Part shown: positions 33,150-41,480 of the stretch, in pieces
How the letters are laid out: every line of letters starts with the position of its first letter
How positions within the stretch are numbered: the stretch's first letter is position 1
Source: Streptomyces sp. NBC_01298
GTDB taxonomy: Bacteria; Actinomycetota; Actinomycetes; Streptomycetales; Streptomycetaceae
Direction: 5' to 3'
Assembly: GCF_035978755.1 (NCBI RefSeq)
Contig: NZ_CP108414.1
Coordinates: 7,378,001 to 7,442,000 of the forward strand
DNA length: 64,000 bases
Notes under the pieces: generated by a model
What the model was told of the DNA's origin: nothing
What the model saw: only the letters and a program-made list of their open reading frames with translations
The model's database searches: none
Translations under genes and position numbers: made by a program

Positions 33150-33605
33150 ATGCCCCAGACGCATGTCCAGACCCCTGCCCAGACCCCTGCCCAGGCCCAT
33201 GTCCAGGGTCCTGCCCAGGCCCCTGCCCAGACCCCGATCCAGCCCCGCCGGCCCGAGGTCCTCCGGGGCCGGATCGGGACCGGCTTCTCGCCGGAGCCGC
33301 ACCGGTACCGGCTCTACGTGGCCGCCGACGACTGTCCGAGCTGCCTCGGCGTCACCGCCGCCTTCGCCGACCTGGGCCTGCGGGACACGGTCGCCCTGAC
33401 CGTGCTGCGGCCCGGCTCCGACCCCGCCGGGCACGAGGCGCTGCGCCGCGCCTACGAGGCCGCCGGGCACGACCACGACGGGACGCTCACCGTCCCCGCG
33501 CTCTGTGACGGCTGGAGCGGCCGGGTGGTCTCCAACCACGCTCCCGACATCCTGGAAGACCTGCGCAGGCTGAGCGTGCACCCGGCCTTCCGTCCGGGCC
33601 GGTAG
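33150..33605 (+). CDS. Thioredoxin-like protein resembling the N-terminal half of glutathionyl-hydroquinone reductases
   Basis: 151 aa. Residues 36-150 recall the N-terminal thioredoxin domain of the Ecm4/YqjG family: RYRLYVAADDCPSCLG, then LTVPALCDGWSGRVVSNHAPDI. In those enzymes the site reads CPWA. Here it is CPSC (Cys62 and Cys65), giving a CxxC pair as in true thioredoxins. The C-terminal helical GST domain is absent. Residues 6-31 are a PAQ/HVQ repeat coded by 12-nt units. The gene has a GAGGAG ribosome site and follows a leader peptide. A thiol-redox role is likely. The family match is from memory and moderate. Confidence 0.65.
   Translation: MPQTHVQTPAQTPAQAHVQGPAQAPAQTPIQPRRPEVLRGRIGTGFSPEPHRYRLYVAADDCPSCLGVTAAFADLGLRDTVALTVLRPGSDPAGHEALRRAYEAAGHDHDGTLTVPALCDGWSGRVVSNHAPDILEDLRRLSVHPAFRPGR
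33168..33246 (+). repeat. 12-nt tandem repeat encoding PAQ-type units
   Basis: About six in-frame copies of a 12-nt unit (ACCCCTGCCCAG, with variants such as GCCCATGTCCAG) encode the N-terminal TPAQ/AHVQ/APAQ tract of the thioredoxin-like protein. Confidence 0.8.
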
Positions 33606-33645
33606 ACCCCCCGAAAAGGCCTTTCGGACCGTTCGCGGAGCCCTC

Positions 33646-33710
33646 GCGCAACGAATCGCCGCTTTCTCCCGCCGATGCGCAACGAATCGATGCGCGGCGC
33701 GCAACGGTCG
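33646..33710. promoter_or_regulatory. Phased GCGCAACGAATCG repeats upstream of davA-davB
   Basis: GCGCAACGAATCG occurs exactly at 33646-33658 and 33677-33689, and a variant GCGCAACGGTCG at 33699-33710. Spacings of 31 and 22 nt match the 30 and 21 nt spacings of the same motif upstream of the permease/AsnC operon. The last site is about 73 nt before the davA start. A small hairpin (CCGAAA with TTTCGG, 33611-33627) precedes the array and may end the upstream gene. Confidence 0.55.
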
Positions 33711-33782
33711 CGCCTTGTCGCGGTCGAACGCACGAACGTACCGTTGAGGGACCCCCACCCCTCCTGCCACAGAGGTCCGCCC

Positions 33783-34583
33783 ATGCCCCCGTTGCGCACC
33801 GCCCTCCTCCAGAGTTCCGGACGGCTCGGCGACACCGCCGACAACCTGAAGGCGCTCGAAGAGGCCGTGGCACGCGCCGCACAGGCGGGGGCCGGGCTCC
33901 TCGTGACCTCGGAGATGTTCCTGACCGGCTACGCGCTGGAGATCGAGGACATCGCCCGGCTCGCCGAACCGGCCGACGGCATGTCCGCCCGCGCCATCGG
34001 CGAGATCGCCCGCCGACACGGGCTGGCCGTGCTCTACGGCTACCCCGAGCGGGACGGCGACGCCGTCTACAACGCGGCGCAGCTCGTCGGCCCCGACGGG
34101 GAGCGGCTCGCGAACTACCGCAAGACCCACCTCTTCGGCGGCTTCGAGCAGGCGGCCTTCACCCCGGGCGACACCCCGGTGGTCCAGGCGGACCTCGGCG
34201 GCCTGCGCGTCGGCGTCATGATCTGCTACGACGTGGAGTTCCCCGAGAACGTCCGGGCGCACGCCCTCGCCGGCACCGACCTCCTCCTGGTGCCGACCGC
34301 GCAGATGCACCCGTTCCAGTTCGTCGCCGAACAGCTGGTACCCGTACGGGCCTTCGAGAACCAGATGTACATCGCGTACGTCAACCGCACCGGCCCGGAA
34401 GGCGAGTTCGAGTTCGTCGGGCTCAGCTGCCTGGCCGGCCCGGACGGGACCACACGGACCAGGGCCGGGCGCGGCGAGGAGCTGGTGTTCGGCGAGGCCG
34501 ACCCCGAGCTGCTGCGCGTCTCGCGCGAGACCAACCCGTACCTGCGAGACCGCCGCCCCGGGCTGTACGCCTCGCTCGTCTGA
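33783..34583 (+). CDS. davA: Carbon-nitrogen hydrolase, probable 5-aminopentanamidase (delta-aminovaleramidase)
   Basis: 266 aa, a nitrilase-superfamily amidase. The catalytic triad is visible: Glu44 in TSEMFLTGY, Lys114 in NYRKTHLFG and Cys148 in MICYDVEFPEN. Length and motifs (YGYPER, NYRKTHLFG) agree with DavA of pseudomonads as I remember it. The next gene is a DavB-like lysine monooxygenase whose product, 5-aminovaleramide, is DavA's substrate. The ATG was chosen for its AGAGGT and family N-terminus; a 36-residue upstream extension in frame has no family match. Hydrolysis yields 5-aminovalerate and ammonia. The specific substrate is inferred from the gene pair. Confidence 0.82.
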   Translation: MPPLRTALLQSSGRLGDTADNLKALEEAVARAAQAGAGLLVTSEMFLTGYALEIEDIARLAEPADGMSARAIGEIARRHGLAVLYGYPERDGDAVYNAAQLVGPDGERLANYRKTHLFGGFEQAAFTPGDTPVVQADLGGLRVGVMICYDVEFPENVRAHALAGTDLLLVPTAQMHPFQFVAEQLVPVRAFENQMYIAYVNRTGPEGEFEFVGLSCLAGPDGTTRTRAGRGEELVFGEADPELLRVSRETNPYLRDRRPGLYASLV

Positions 34584-34659
34584 CCGAGGCCCCGCGCCCG
34601 CCGCCGCCCCCTCCGGCTTGCCCTTCCCCCCTGCCCCACCCCGCTAGGAGTCGTACCCC

Positions 34660-36357
34660 ATGACGTCCACGGTGCCCACCACCGCCGTCCCGCACAGCGA
34701 CGGACAGCTGCCGATCACGATGTTCGGCCCGGACTTCCCCTACGCGTACGACGACTTCCTCGCCCACCCGGCGGGCCTCGGGCAGGTCCCGGCGACCGAG
34801 CACGGCACCGAGGTCGCCGTCATCGGCGGCGGGCTGTCGGGCATCATCTCCGCCTACGAGCTGATGAAGATGGGCCTCAAGCCCGTCGTCTACGAGGCCG
34901 ACCAGATCGGCGGCCGGCTGCGCACGGTGGGCTTCGAGGGAGCGGGCACCGAGGAGCTGACCGCGGAGATGGGCGCCATGCGCTTCCCGCCGTCCTCCAC
35001 GGCCCTCCAGCACTACATCGACCTCGTCGGCCTGATCACCGAGCCCTTCCCGAACCCGCTCGCCGAGGCCACCCCCTCGACGGTGGTGGACCTCAAGGGC
35101 GAGACCCACTACGCCGAGACCATCGCCGACCTCCCGCAGGTCTACCGCGACGTGTCCGCCGCGTGGAACGCCTGCCTGGACGAGGGCGCCGACTTCTCCG
35201 ACATGAACACCGCGATGCGCGAGCGGGACGTCCCGCGCATCCGGGAGATCTGGGCGAAGCTCGTCGAGAAGCTCGACGACGAGACCTTCTACGGGTTCCT
35301 CTGCAAGTCCGAGGCCTTCAAGTCCTTCCGCAAGCGCGAGATCTTCGGCCAGGTCGGTTTCGGCACGGGCGGCTGGGACACCGACTTCCCGAACTCCATC
35401 CTGGAGATCCTGCGCGTCGTCTACACCGAGGCCGACGACCACCACCGCGGCATCGTGGGCGGCTCGCAGCAGCTCCCGCTGCGCATGTGGGACCGAGAGC
35501 CCGAGAAGATCGTGCACTGGGCCCAGGGCACCTCGCTCTCCTCCCTTCACGGGGGCACCCCGCGCCCGGCGGTCACCCGCCTGCACCGCACGGCGGGCAA
35601 CCGCATCACGGTCACGGACGCCTCGGGCGACATCCGCACGTACCGCGCCGCGATCTTCACGGCCCAGTCCTGGATGCTGCTGTCGAAGATCGCGTGCGAC
35701 GACACGCTCTTCCCGATCGACCACTGGACGGCGATCGAGCGCACCCACTACATGGAGTCCTCGAAGCTCTTCATCCCGGTGGACCGCCCGTTCTGGCTGG
35801 ACAAGGACGAGGAAACGGGCCGCGACGTCATGTCGATGACCCTGACCGACCGCATGACCCGCGGCACGTACCTCCTCGACAACGGCCCCGACAAGCCGGC
35901 CGTCATCTGCCTCTCCTACACCTGGTGCGACGACAGCCTGAAGTGGCTGCCGCTGTCCGCGAACGAGCGGATGGAGGTCATGCTGAAGTCCCTCGGCGAG
36001 ATCTACCCCAAGGTCGACATCCGCCGCCACATCATCGGCAACCCGGTGACCGTGTCCTGGGAGAACGAGCCCTACTTCATGGGCGCGTTCAAGGCCAACC
36101 TGCCGGGCCACTACCGCTACCAGCGCCGCCTGTTCACCCACTTCATGCAGGACCGCCTCCCCGAGGACAAGCGCGGCATCTTCCTCGCGGGCGACGACAT
36201 CTCCTGGACGGCGGGCTGGGCGGAGGGCGCGGTCCAGACGGCCCTCAACGCCGTCTGGGGCGTCATGCACCACCTCGGCGGCTCCACGGACTCCACCAAC
36301 CCCGGCCCGGGCGACGTCTACGACGAGATAGCCCCGGTCGAACTCCCGGAGGACTGA
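34660..36357 (+). CDS. davB: Flavin monoamine oxidase family, probable L-lysine 2-monooxygenase
   Basis: 565 aa. The FAD dinucleotide motif EVAVIGGGLSGIISAYEL (residues about 51-68) is followed by VVYEADQIGGRLRTV. The N-terminal ITMFGPDFPYAYDDFL and HPAGLGQVP, the mid-protein EIFGQVGFGTGGWDTDFPNS, and the C-terminal AGDDISWTAGWAEGAVQTAL match DavB of Pseudomonas closely as I recall it, including length. That enzyme converts lysine with O2 to 5-aminovaleramide and CO2. It lies 76 nt after davA with TAGGAG upstream. Related tryptophan or phenylalanine 2-monooxygenases are the alternative, but the DavA partner favours lysine. Confidence 0.85.
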   Translation: MTSTVPTTAVPHSDGQLPITMFGPDFPYAYDDFLAHPAGLGQVPATEHGTEVAVIGGGLSGIISAYELMKMGLKPVVYEADQIGGRLRTVGFEGAGTEELTAEMGAMRFPPSSTALQHYIDLVGLITEPFPNPLAEATPSTVVDLKGETHYAETIADLPQVYRDVSAAWNACLDEGADFSDMNTAMRERDVPRIREIWAKLVEKLDDETFYGFLCKSEAFKSFRKREIFGQVGFGTGGWDTDFPNSILEILRVVYTEADDHHRGIVGGSQQLPLRMWDREPEKIVHWAQGTSLSSLHGGTPRPAVTRLHRTAGNRITVTDASGDIRTYRAAIFTAQSWMLLSKIACDDTLFPIDHWTAIERTHYMESSKLFIPVDRPFWLDKDEETGRDVMSMTLTDRMTRGTYLLDNGPDKPAVICLSYTWCDDSLKWLPLSANERMEVMLKSLGEIYPKVDIRRHIIGNPVTVSWENEPYFMGAFKANLPGHYRYQRRLFTHFMQDRLPEDKRGIFLAGDDISWTAGWAEGAVQTALNAVWGVMHHLGGSTDSTNPGPGDVYDEIAPVELPED

Positions 36358-36520
36358 TTCTTTAACGCGCCGCTCGCACCACTCGGCCCTGGCGGGCCTC
36401 CTGGGCTTCGCGGCGCTGAGCCGGACTCCGTCCGGCGGTGGCCGGTCGGGGCTGCCGCCACCGCCGTCCCGGCGCGGGCCCGGTGGGCGGGTGCGGCTGG
36501 TTCGGCCCTGCGGGGCGGAG

Positions 36521-36640
36521 TCCCCTACCCGCCCTTCGCCCGTTCTCCGGGCCGCGCCCGAACCCTTCCAGCCGGACGCCGGCCAAAATCCAGCCCTCCG
36601 GCGTTCGAGGAGCGGGGGTGCGGGGGCTGGCCCCCGGAAC
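36521..36640. repeat. Modular intergenic repeat, copy 1 (modules A and B)
   Basis: In the 304-nt gap 36358-36661 after davB, module A (CCCCTACCCGCCCTTCGCCC, 36523-36542) is followed by module B (ATCCAGCCCTCCGGCGTTCG and onward, 36588-36617) and a GGGGGCTGGCCCCC hairpin. The same modules recur at 53271-53348 and 56432-56564 in other orders and orientations. No gene was seen in this gap. Confidence 0.75.
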
Positions 36641-36661
36641 AGCCCCGCAGGGTTGCCGGTT

Positions 36662-37312
36662 TCACCCCGTAGGCGTCAGCAGGCAGCGGCCCACCAGGCC
36701 GACGCCCGCGTCGAGGGACTCGGTGAACTCCTCCGCCAGGTCGGGGGAGCGGCGCAGGGACCAGAGCAGGCGGGCCGAGGCCCAGGCCCCCGCTCGGGCC
36801 CGCTCCAGGCTCCAGGCGCCGAGGAGGTGCGTCAGGGGGTCCGCGATCTCCAGCAGGTCCGGGCCCGGCATCAGGTCCTCCCGGATGTGCTCCTCCAAGG
36901 AGACCAGGGTGTCGCCGACCCGGTCGAAGTCCGCTTCGAGCGCCGCGGGCTCGCAGTCGAGCGAGCGGCAGGTGGCGACCACCGCCAGCGCCAGGTCGTG
37001 GCCGATGTGCGCGTTGATCCCGGCCAGCGCGTGCTGGAGCGGCCGGATCCCGGGGTGACGGCGGTACTGGAGGAGCGGCCGCCAGCACGCCGGGGCCCGC
37101 TCGGCCTCCACCGCCGTCAGGTAGCGCTCGGCGAAGCGGACGCTGAGGGCTTCCGCCCGGCGGGGCGAGGGGAAGGCGCCGTGCGCGATCCCCTCGTGCA
37201 GGGTCTGCGTCACCGTGAGGTACACCCGGTTGAAGACGGCGACGCCGTCCCGCTCGGGGAGCCGCTCGTCCAGGGCGCGCATCCGCGCCAGCACCGCTTC
37301 CATGGGGACCAT
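36662..37312 (-). CDS. DUF5995 family protein
   Basis: 216 aa, mostly helical. Marks recalled for DUF5995 proteins are the N-terminal ARMRALDERLPERDGVAVFNRVYLTVT and the HPGIRPLQHALAGINAHIGHDLALAV stretch with conserved His/Asn/Asp residues, which could bind metal. The function is unknown. ATG at 37312 or, three codons later, 37303; neither has a strong ribosome site. Single gene, 76 nt downstream of the uracil/xanthine permease on the same strand. Confidence 0.75.
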   Translation of the reverse strand: MVPMEAVLARMRALDERLPERDGVAVFNRVYLTVTQTLHEGIAHGAFPSPRRAEALSVRFAERYLTAVEAERAPACWRPLLQYRRHPGIRPLQHALAGINAHIGHDLALAVVATCRSLDCEPAALEADFDRVGDTLVSLEEHIREDLMPGPDLLEIADPLTHLLGAWSLERARAGAWASARLLWSLRRSPDLAEEFTESLDAGVGLVGRCLLTPTG

Positions 37313-37388
37313 GGGACGCAGCGTCGCAGCCGCGGGCCGGGATCAGGGGAACTTGGCCGTACGCTTCGCCGGTTCGGGCGAAACTCCG

Positions 37389-38801
37389 TCAACCCCGCTT
37401 GTCGCCGGGCTCTCCGGAGGAACCCTCCTCGGTGTCGTCGTACGCCGACGTGCCCGCGTCCAGCAGCGGTTCCTGCCGCTTCAGGTGCGGCGGGGCGAAG
37501 TACCGCAGCGCGTGGTAGCCCGTGATCACGACGATCGTGCCGAGCGCGATCCCGCCCAGCTCGAAGCTGTCGGTGATGTTCAGCTTGACCCCGCCGACGC
37601 CGATGATGATGCCCGCCGCGGCCGGCACCAGGTTCAGCGGATTGCGCAGGTCCACCCGGCCGTTGATCCAGATCTGCGCGCCGAGCAGGCCGATCATGCC
37701 GTACAGGATCACGGTGATCCCGCCCAGCACCCCGCCGGGGATCGCGGCGACGACCGCGCCGAACTTGGGGCACAGGCCGAAGAGGAGGGCGAAGCCGGCC
37801 GCGGCCCAGTAGGCCGCCGTGGAGTACACGCGGGTGGCCGCCATGACGCCGATGTTCTCGGAGTACGTGGTGTTCGGCGGGCCGCCCACCGCCGTGGAGA
37901 GCATCGAGGCGGCGCCGTCGGCCGCGATGGCCGTGCCGAGCTTGTCGTCGAGCGAGTCGCCGGTCATCTCGCCGACGGCCTTGATGTGTCCGGCGTTCTC
38001 CGCGATCAGCGCGATGACCACCGGCAGCGCGATCAGGATCGCCGACCACTCGAAGGCCGGCGCGTGGAAGGTCGGCAGCCCGACCCAGTCGGCCCTGGCG
38101 ACCCCCGAGAGGTCGAGCCTCCAGTGGTCCACCGCCTCGGGACCGCCCACCGTCGAGTGGATCTTCCCGAAGACGAGGTCGAAGATCCAGGAGATGCCGT
38201 ACCCGAAGACCAGGCCGAGGAAGATCGCGATCCGCGACCAGAAGCCCCGCAGGCAGACCACGGCCAGTCCGGTGAAGGCCATCGTCAGCAGGGCCGTCCA
38301 CTGGTCCTGGGGCCAGTACGTGGACGCCGTCACGGGCGCCAGGTTGAAGCCGATCAGCATCACGACCGCGCCCGTCACCACCGGCGGCATCGCCGCGTGG
38401 ATGATCCGGGCCCCGAACCGCTGGACCGCCAGCCCCGCCAGGAACAGCGCCGCGCCGACCACGAAGACCGCGCCCGTGACGACCGCGCTGTCCCCGCCGC
38501 TCGCCCGGATCGCCGCCGCGACCCCGACGAAGGAGAGCGAGCAGCCCAGGTACGAGGGGACCCGGCCGCGGGTCGCCAGCAGGAAGATGACGGTGGCGAC
38601 ACCGGACATCATGATGGCGAGGTTCGGGTCCAGCCCCATCAGGACCGGCGCCACGAAGCTGGCTCCGAACATCGCCACGACGTGCTGGGCCCCCAGCCCG
38701 GCGGTCCGCGGCCACGACAGCCGCTCGTCCGGCCGCACCACCGCGCCGGGGGCGGGGGTCCGCCCGTCTCCGTGCAGGGTCCAGCGCACGCCGAGGCCCA
38801 T
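37389..38801 (-). CDS. Uracil/xanthine permease (NCS2/NAT family)
   Basis: 470 aa with about twelve to fourteen hydrophobic segments. The nucleobase-transporter signature is present as GGPPNTTYSENIGVMAATRV, and ALPVVIALIAENAGHIKAVG supplies the substrate-site Glu. The N-terminus MGLGVRWTLHGDGRTP is typical of actinobacterial uracil-xanthine permeases, and the C-terminal tail is charged. Transport of uracil or xanthine by proton symport is predicted from the family. It lies downstream of an MFS gene, separated by a hairpin. Confidence 0.88.
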   Translation of the reverse strand: MGLGVRWTLHGDGRTPAPGAVVRPDERLSWPRTAGLGAQHVVAMFGASFVAPVLMGLDPNLAIMMSGVATVIFLLATRGRVPSYLGCSLSFVGVAAAIRASGGDSAVVTGAVFVVGAALFLAGLAVQRFGARIIHAAMPPVVTGAVVMLIGFNLAPVTASTYWPQDQWTALLTMAFTGLAVVCLRGFWSRIAIFLGLVFGYGISWIFDLVFGKIHSTVGGPEAVDHWRLDLSGVARADWVGLPTFHAPAFEWSAILIALPVVIALIAENAGHIKAVGEMTGDSLDDKLGTAIAADGAASMLSTAVGGPPNTTYSENIGVMAATRVYSTAAYWAAAGFALLFGLCPKFGAVVAAIPGGVLGGITVILYGMIGLLGAQIWINGRVDLRNPLNLVPAAAGIIIGVGGVKLNITDSFELGGIALGTIVVITGYHALRYFAPPHLKRQEPLLDAGTSAYDDTEEGSSGEPGDKRG

Positions 38802-38844
38802 GTTCCACCGCTTTTCGTTCGTACCGCGTCGTTCGTCGGAAGCG

Positions 38845-38873
38845 TGGTCACGCTACGAGTCCGTAGGTGACCA
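38845..38873 (-). terminator. Hairpin between the MFS transporter and the uracil/xanthine permease
   Basis: TGGTCAC (38845-38851) pairs with GTGACCA (38867-38873). Inside, CTACG pairs with CGTAG around an AGTC loop, with one bulged G. It starts 10 nt after the MFS stop on the minus strand, so it probably terminates that gene. Confidence 0.65.
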
Positions 38874-38882
38874 GGCGACATA

Positions 38883-40100
38883 TTACGGCCGGATAGGCGC
38901 GGGTTCGTCCCGGTTGATGATCGGGACCTCCGCCGCCACCGGCCGCTGCCGCAGTACGGTCGCCCCCAGGATCAGGGCGAACGACAGCAGCGTGACCAGC
39001 CCGAACGACACCACGAGCGAGGTCGCGTCGGCCACCGCGCCGATCGCCGAGGGGGCGATCAGCCCCGAGGTGTACGTGATCGTCGCGACACCGGCGATGG
39101 CCTGCGCCGGGGCCGGCCCGCTGCGCGCGGCCGCCGCGAAGGCGAGCGGGACCACCACGGCGATGCCGAGCCCGATCAGCCCGAAGCCGGTCAGGGCCGC
39201 GGCCGGATGGCGGACCGTGACCACGAGCAGCCCGCCCGCGGTGGCCAGCGCGCCGCCCGCGCGGACCGTGCGTACGGCCCCGAAGCGGTCCACGACCTTG
39301 TCCCCGACCAGCCGGGCCAGCGCCATCGTCAGCGCGAAGGCGGTGGTCGAGGCGGCGGCGAGACCGGCGTCCGTGTGCAGCACGTCCCGCAGGTACACCG
39401 CGGACCAGTCCAGGCTCGCGCCCTCCGCGAAGACCGCGCAGAAACCGATCGCGCCGATGAACAGCGCGGACTTGGGCGGCAGCGCGAAGTGCGGCGGCGC
39501 TTCCTCCCCGCCGGTGTCGGTGCGCAGGTCCAGGACGCCCCGTACGGCGATCAGCCCGAACAGCGTCAGGGCGAGCGCGGCGACCAGGTGGTGCAGGCGG
39601 GCATCGGCGCCGGCGTGCGCGGCGACCGTGCCGGCGGCCGAGCCGATCAGGGCGCCCACGCTCCACATGCCGTGCAGCGAGGACATGATCGAGCGCTTCA
39701 GCCGGTTCTCGGTCTCCACGCCCAGCGCGTTCATCGCCACGTCCGACATGCCGGCGGTGGCCCCGTAGACGAAGAGCACGAAGCAGAGCGTCCACAGGTT
39801 CGGGGCGAGGCTCGGGAGGATGAGGGCGAGCGTCCACAGGCTCAGCAGCATCCGCAGGGCGGTGCGCGCGCCGAAGCGGTGGTTGATGCGGCCGGCCAGC
39901 GGCATCGTGAAGGCCGCGCCGAGCGCGGGGAAGGCGAGGGCCAGGCCCAGGGTGCCGGCGCTGAGCTGCGCGTGGTCCTGGATCCAGGGGATGCGGGTCG
40001 CGAAGGAGCCGGTGACCGCGCCGTGAGCGCAGAAGACGCCGGCGATGGCGAAGCGGGCATGGCGCAGTCGCGCCGGGCTGAGGTCGGTTTCCCCGGTCAT
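38883..40100 (-). CDS. MFS transporter controlled by a divergent ROK regulator
   Basis: 405 aa with about twelve helices. MFS loop motifs LAGRINHRFGART (TM2-TM3) and LVGDKVVDRFGAVRT (TM8-TM9) are present, along with MSSLHGMWSVGAL. The group resembles FucP/YbjJ-like permeases. It is transcribed divergently from the ROK gene across a 54-nt gap holding a perfect inverted repeat. A sugar or sugar-derived cargo is expected from that pairing, but the sequence does not fix it. Confidence 0.85.
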   Translation of the reverse strand: MTGETDLSPARLRHARFAIAGVFCAHGAVTGSFATRIPWIQDHAQLSAGTLGLALAFPALGAAFTMPLAGRINHRFGARTALRMLLSLWTLALILPSLAPNLWTLCFVLFVYGATAGMSDVAMNALGVETENRLKRSIMSSLHGMWSVGALIGSAAGTVAAHAGADARLHHLVAALALTLFGLIAVRGVLDLRTDTGGEEAPPHFALPPKSALFIGAIGFCAVFAEGASLDWSAVYLRDVLHTDAGLAAASTTAFALTMALARLVGDKVVDRFGAVRTVRAGGALATAGGLLVVTVRHPAAALTGFGLIGLGIAVVVPLAFAAAARSGPAPAQAIAGVATITYTSGLIAPSAIGAVADATSLVVSFGLVTLLSFALILGATVLRQRPVAAEVPIINRDEPAPIRP

Positions 40101-40108
40101 GACACGTA

Positions 40109-40135
40109 AACTATCAGGGACCCTGCCTGATAGTT
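40109..40135. promoter_or_regulatory. Perfect 10-bp inverted-repeat operator between the MFS and ROK genes
   Basis: AACTATCAGG (40109-40118) and CCTGATAGTT (40126-40135) form a perfect inverted repeat with a 7-nt centre. Each arm includes GATAGT in the direction of its own gene, a good -10 hexamer, so one bound repressor could block both promoters. The ROK protein is the obvious ligand. Confidence 0.75.
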
Positions 40136-40154
40136 AGCCCCCGGAACTCCTAGG

Positions 40155-41333
40155 ATGGGCGACGTGACTCCTGCCAAGGCCCTGACCGCCCTCACCCGCG
40201 CCGCGTCCCACGCCCCGTCCCCCGCGTCGCCGAGCACGGCCCGGGCCATCAACGACCGGCTCGCCCTCGAACTCCTCCAGGAGGAAGGACCCCTGACGGC
40301 GCCCCAGCTGAAGGAGCTGACCGGCCTGTCCCGCCCCTCCGTAGCCGACCTGGTGGAACGCCTCACCGGAGCCGGACTGATCGAGGTCGTCGGGGAGTCC
40401 GGCGAACAGCGGCGCGGACCCAACGCCAAGCTCTACGGGATCGTCGCGCGGCGGGCCCACCTCGCCGCGCTCGACGTGCGGACGGACAGCGCCACGGCGG
40501 TCGTCGCCGACCTCCTCGGCCGGCCGCTGGCGCAGGCGGCCCTGCCGGTGGACGCCGTGGACGAAGCGGTGGACCGGCTGGAGGACCTCGTCCGCGAGGC
40601 GGGCGCCGACCGGCTCCACACGGTGGTGATCGGAGCGCCGGGGCTGGTGGCCCCGGGCACCGGAGAGCTCCGCGACACCGCCGGCCTGCCCGCCTGGCAC
40701 CGGGACCTGGTGGCGGCGGTGCAGCGGCGGCTGCCGGCGGTGGTCGTGGTGGAGAACGAGACCAATCTGGCGGCCCTGGCCGAACAGCGCGTCGGAGCCG
40801 CCCGGGACCTGGACTCCTTCGTGCTGCTCTGGCTCGGCGAAGGGGTCGGCGCCGCCGTGGTCCTGGACGGGCGGCTGCGCCGGGGCGCCTCCGGCGGAGC
40901 GGGGGAGATCGGCTTCCTGCCGGTGCCCGGGACGGGCGGCCTCCCGTCGGCCTCGAACTGCGACGGCGGCTTCCACCAGCTGGCCGGGCGGGCCGGGGTG
41001 ACGGCCCTCGCCGCCGCCCACGGCTACGACGGGCCGGTCGAGGAGGCCGTCGCGGGCGCGGCCGGACCGGAGTTCCTCGACGCCCTGGCCGAGCGGCTGG
41101 CGCTGGGGGCGGCGGCCGTCGCCGCGATCCTGGACCCCGGCTGCGTCGTGCTCGGCGGGGAACTCGGCCGCGCGGGCGGACCCGCCCTGGCGGCCCGGGT
41201 CGCCCGCCGCCTCACCGCCCTGAGCCCGGTCCCGACCGAGGTCCGGGCCGGCGCGCTCGGCGATACGGCGGTGCTCACGGGCGCGCGGCTCGCGGCCCGC
41301 GAATCGGCGCAGTCCGTCCTCTTCACGGCCTGA
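40155..41333 (+). CDS. ROK family transcriptional regulator
   Basis: 392 aa. An N-terminal winged helix-turn-helix (about residues 35-80: LLQEEGPLTAPQLKELTGLSRPSVADLV) is fused to a ROK ATPase/kinase-like domain with VVVENETNLAALAEQ, LLWLGEGVGAAVVLDG and GASGGAGEIGFLPV. The zinc-binding CGxxGCxE motif normal in ROK proteins is missing; the region reads LPSASNCDGGFHQLAG. Sugar-kinase activity is therefore unlikely and effector binding may be altered. ATG 40155 has little ribosome signal. GTG 40164 with AGGA nearby is an alternative start. Confidence 0.86.
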   Translation: MGDVTPAKALTALTRAASHAPSPASPSTARAINDRLALELLQEEGPLTAPQLKELTGLSRPSVADLVERLTGAGLIEVVGESGEQRRGPNAKLYGIVARRAHLAALDVRTDSATAVVADLLGRPLAQAALPVDAVDEAVDRLEDLVREAGADRLHTVVIGAPGLVAPGTGELRDTAGLPAWHRDLVAAVQRRLPAVVVVENETNLAALAEQRVGAARDLDSFVLLWLGEGVGAAVVLDGRLRRGASGGAGEIGFLPVPGTGGLPSASNCDGGFHQLAGRAGVTALAAAHGYDGPVEEAVAGAAGPEFLDALAERLALGAAAVAAILDPGCVVLGGELGRAGGPALAARVARRLTALSPVPTEVRAGALGDTAVLTGARLAARESAQSVLFTA

Positions 41334-41399
41334 CCCCTGCGCCCCGGGGCCATCGCCGCGTACGAACCCGGCAAGACCGCCGACCGGTCCGGGAAACGC

Positions 41400-41433
41400 G
41401 AGGACCCGGTGGCCGCCGGGCCACCGGGTCCTC
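41400..41433. terminator. Strong bidirectional terminator between the ROK and chitinase genes
   Basis: A perfect 15-bp stem, 41400-41414 with 41419-41433, around a 4-nt GCCG loop. It lies between two convergent stop codons and serves both genes. Confidence 0.88.
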
Positions 41434-41480
41434 ACGTTCCTTCACCTGCGCGGTCACCTATGCGGTCACCGCGCGGGGAG

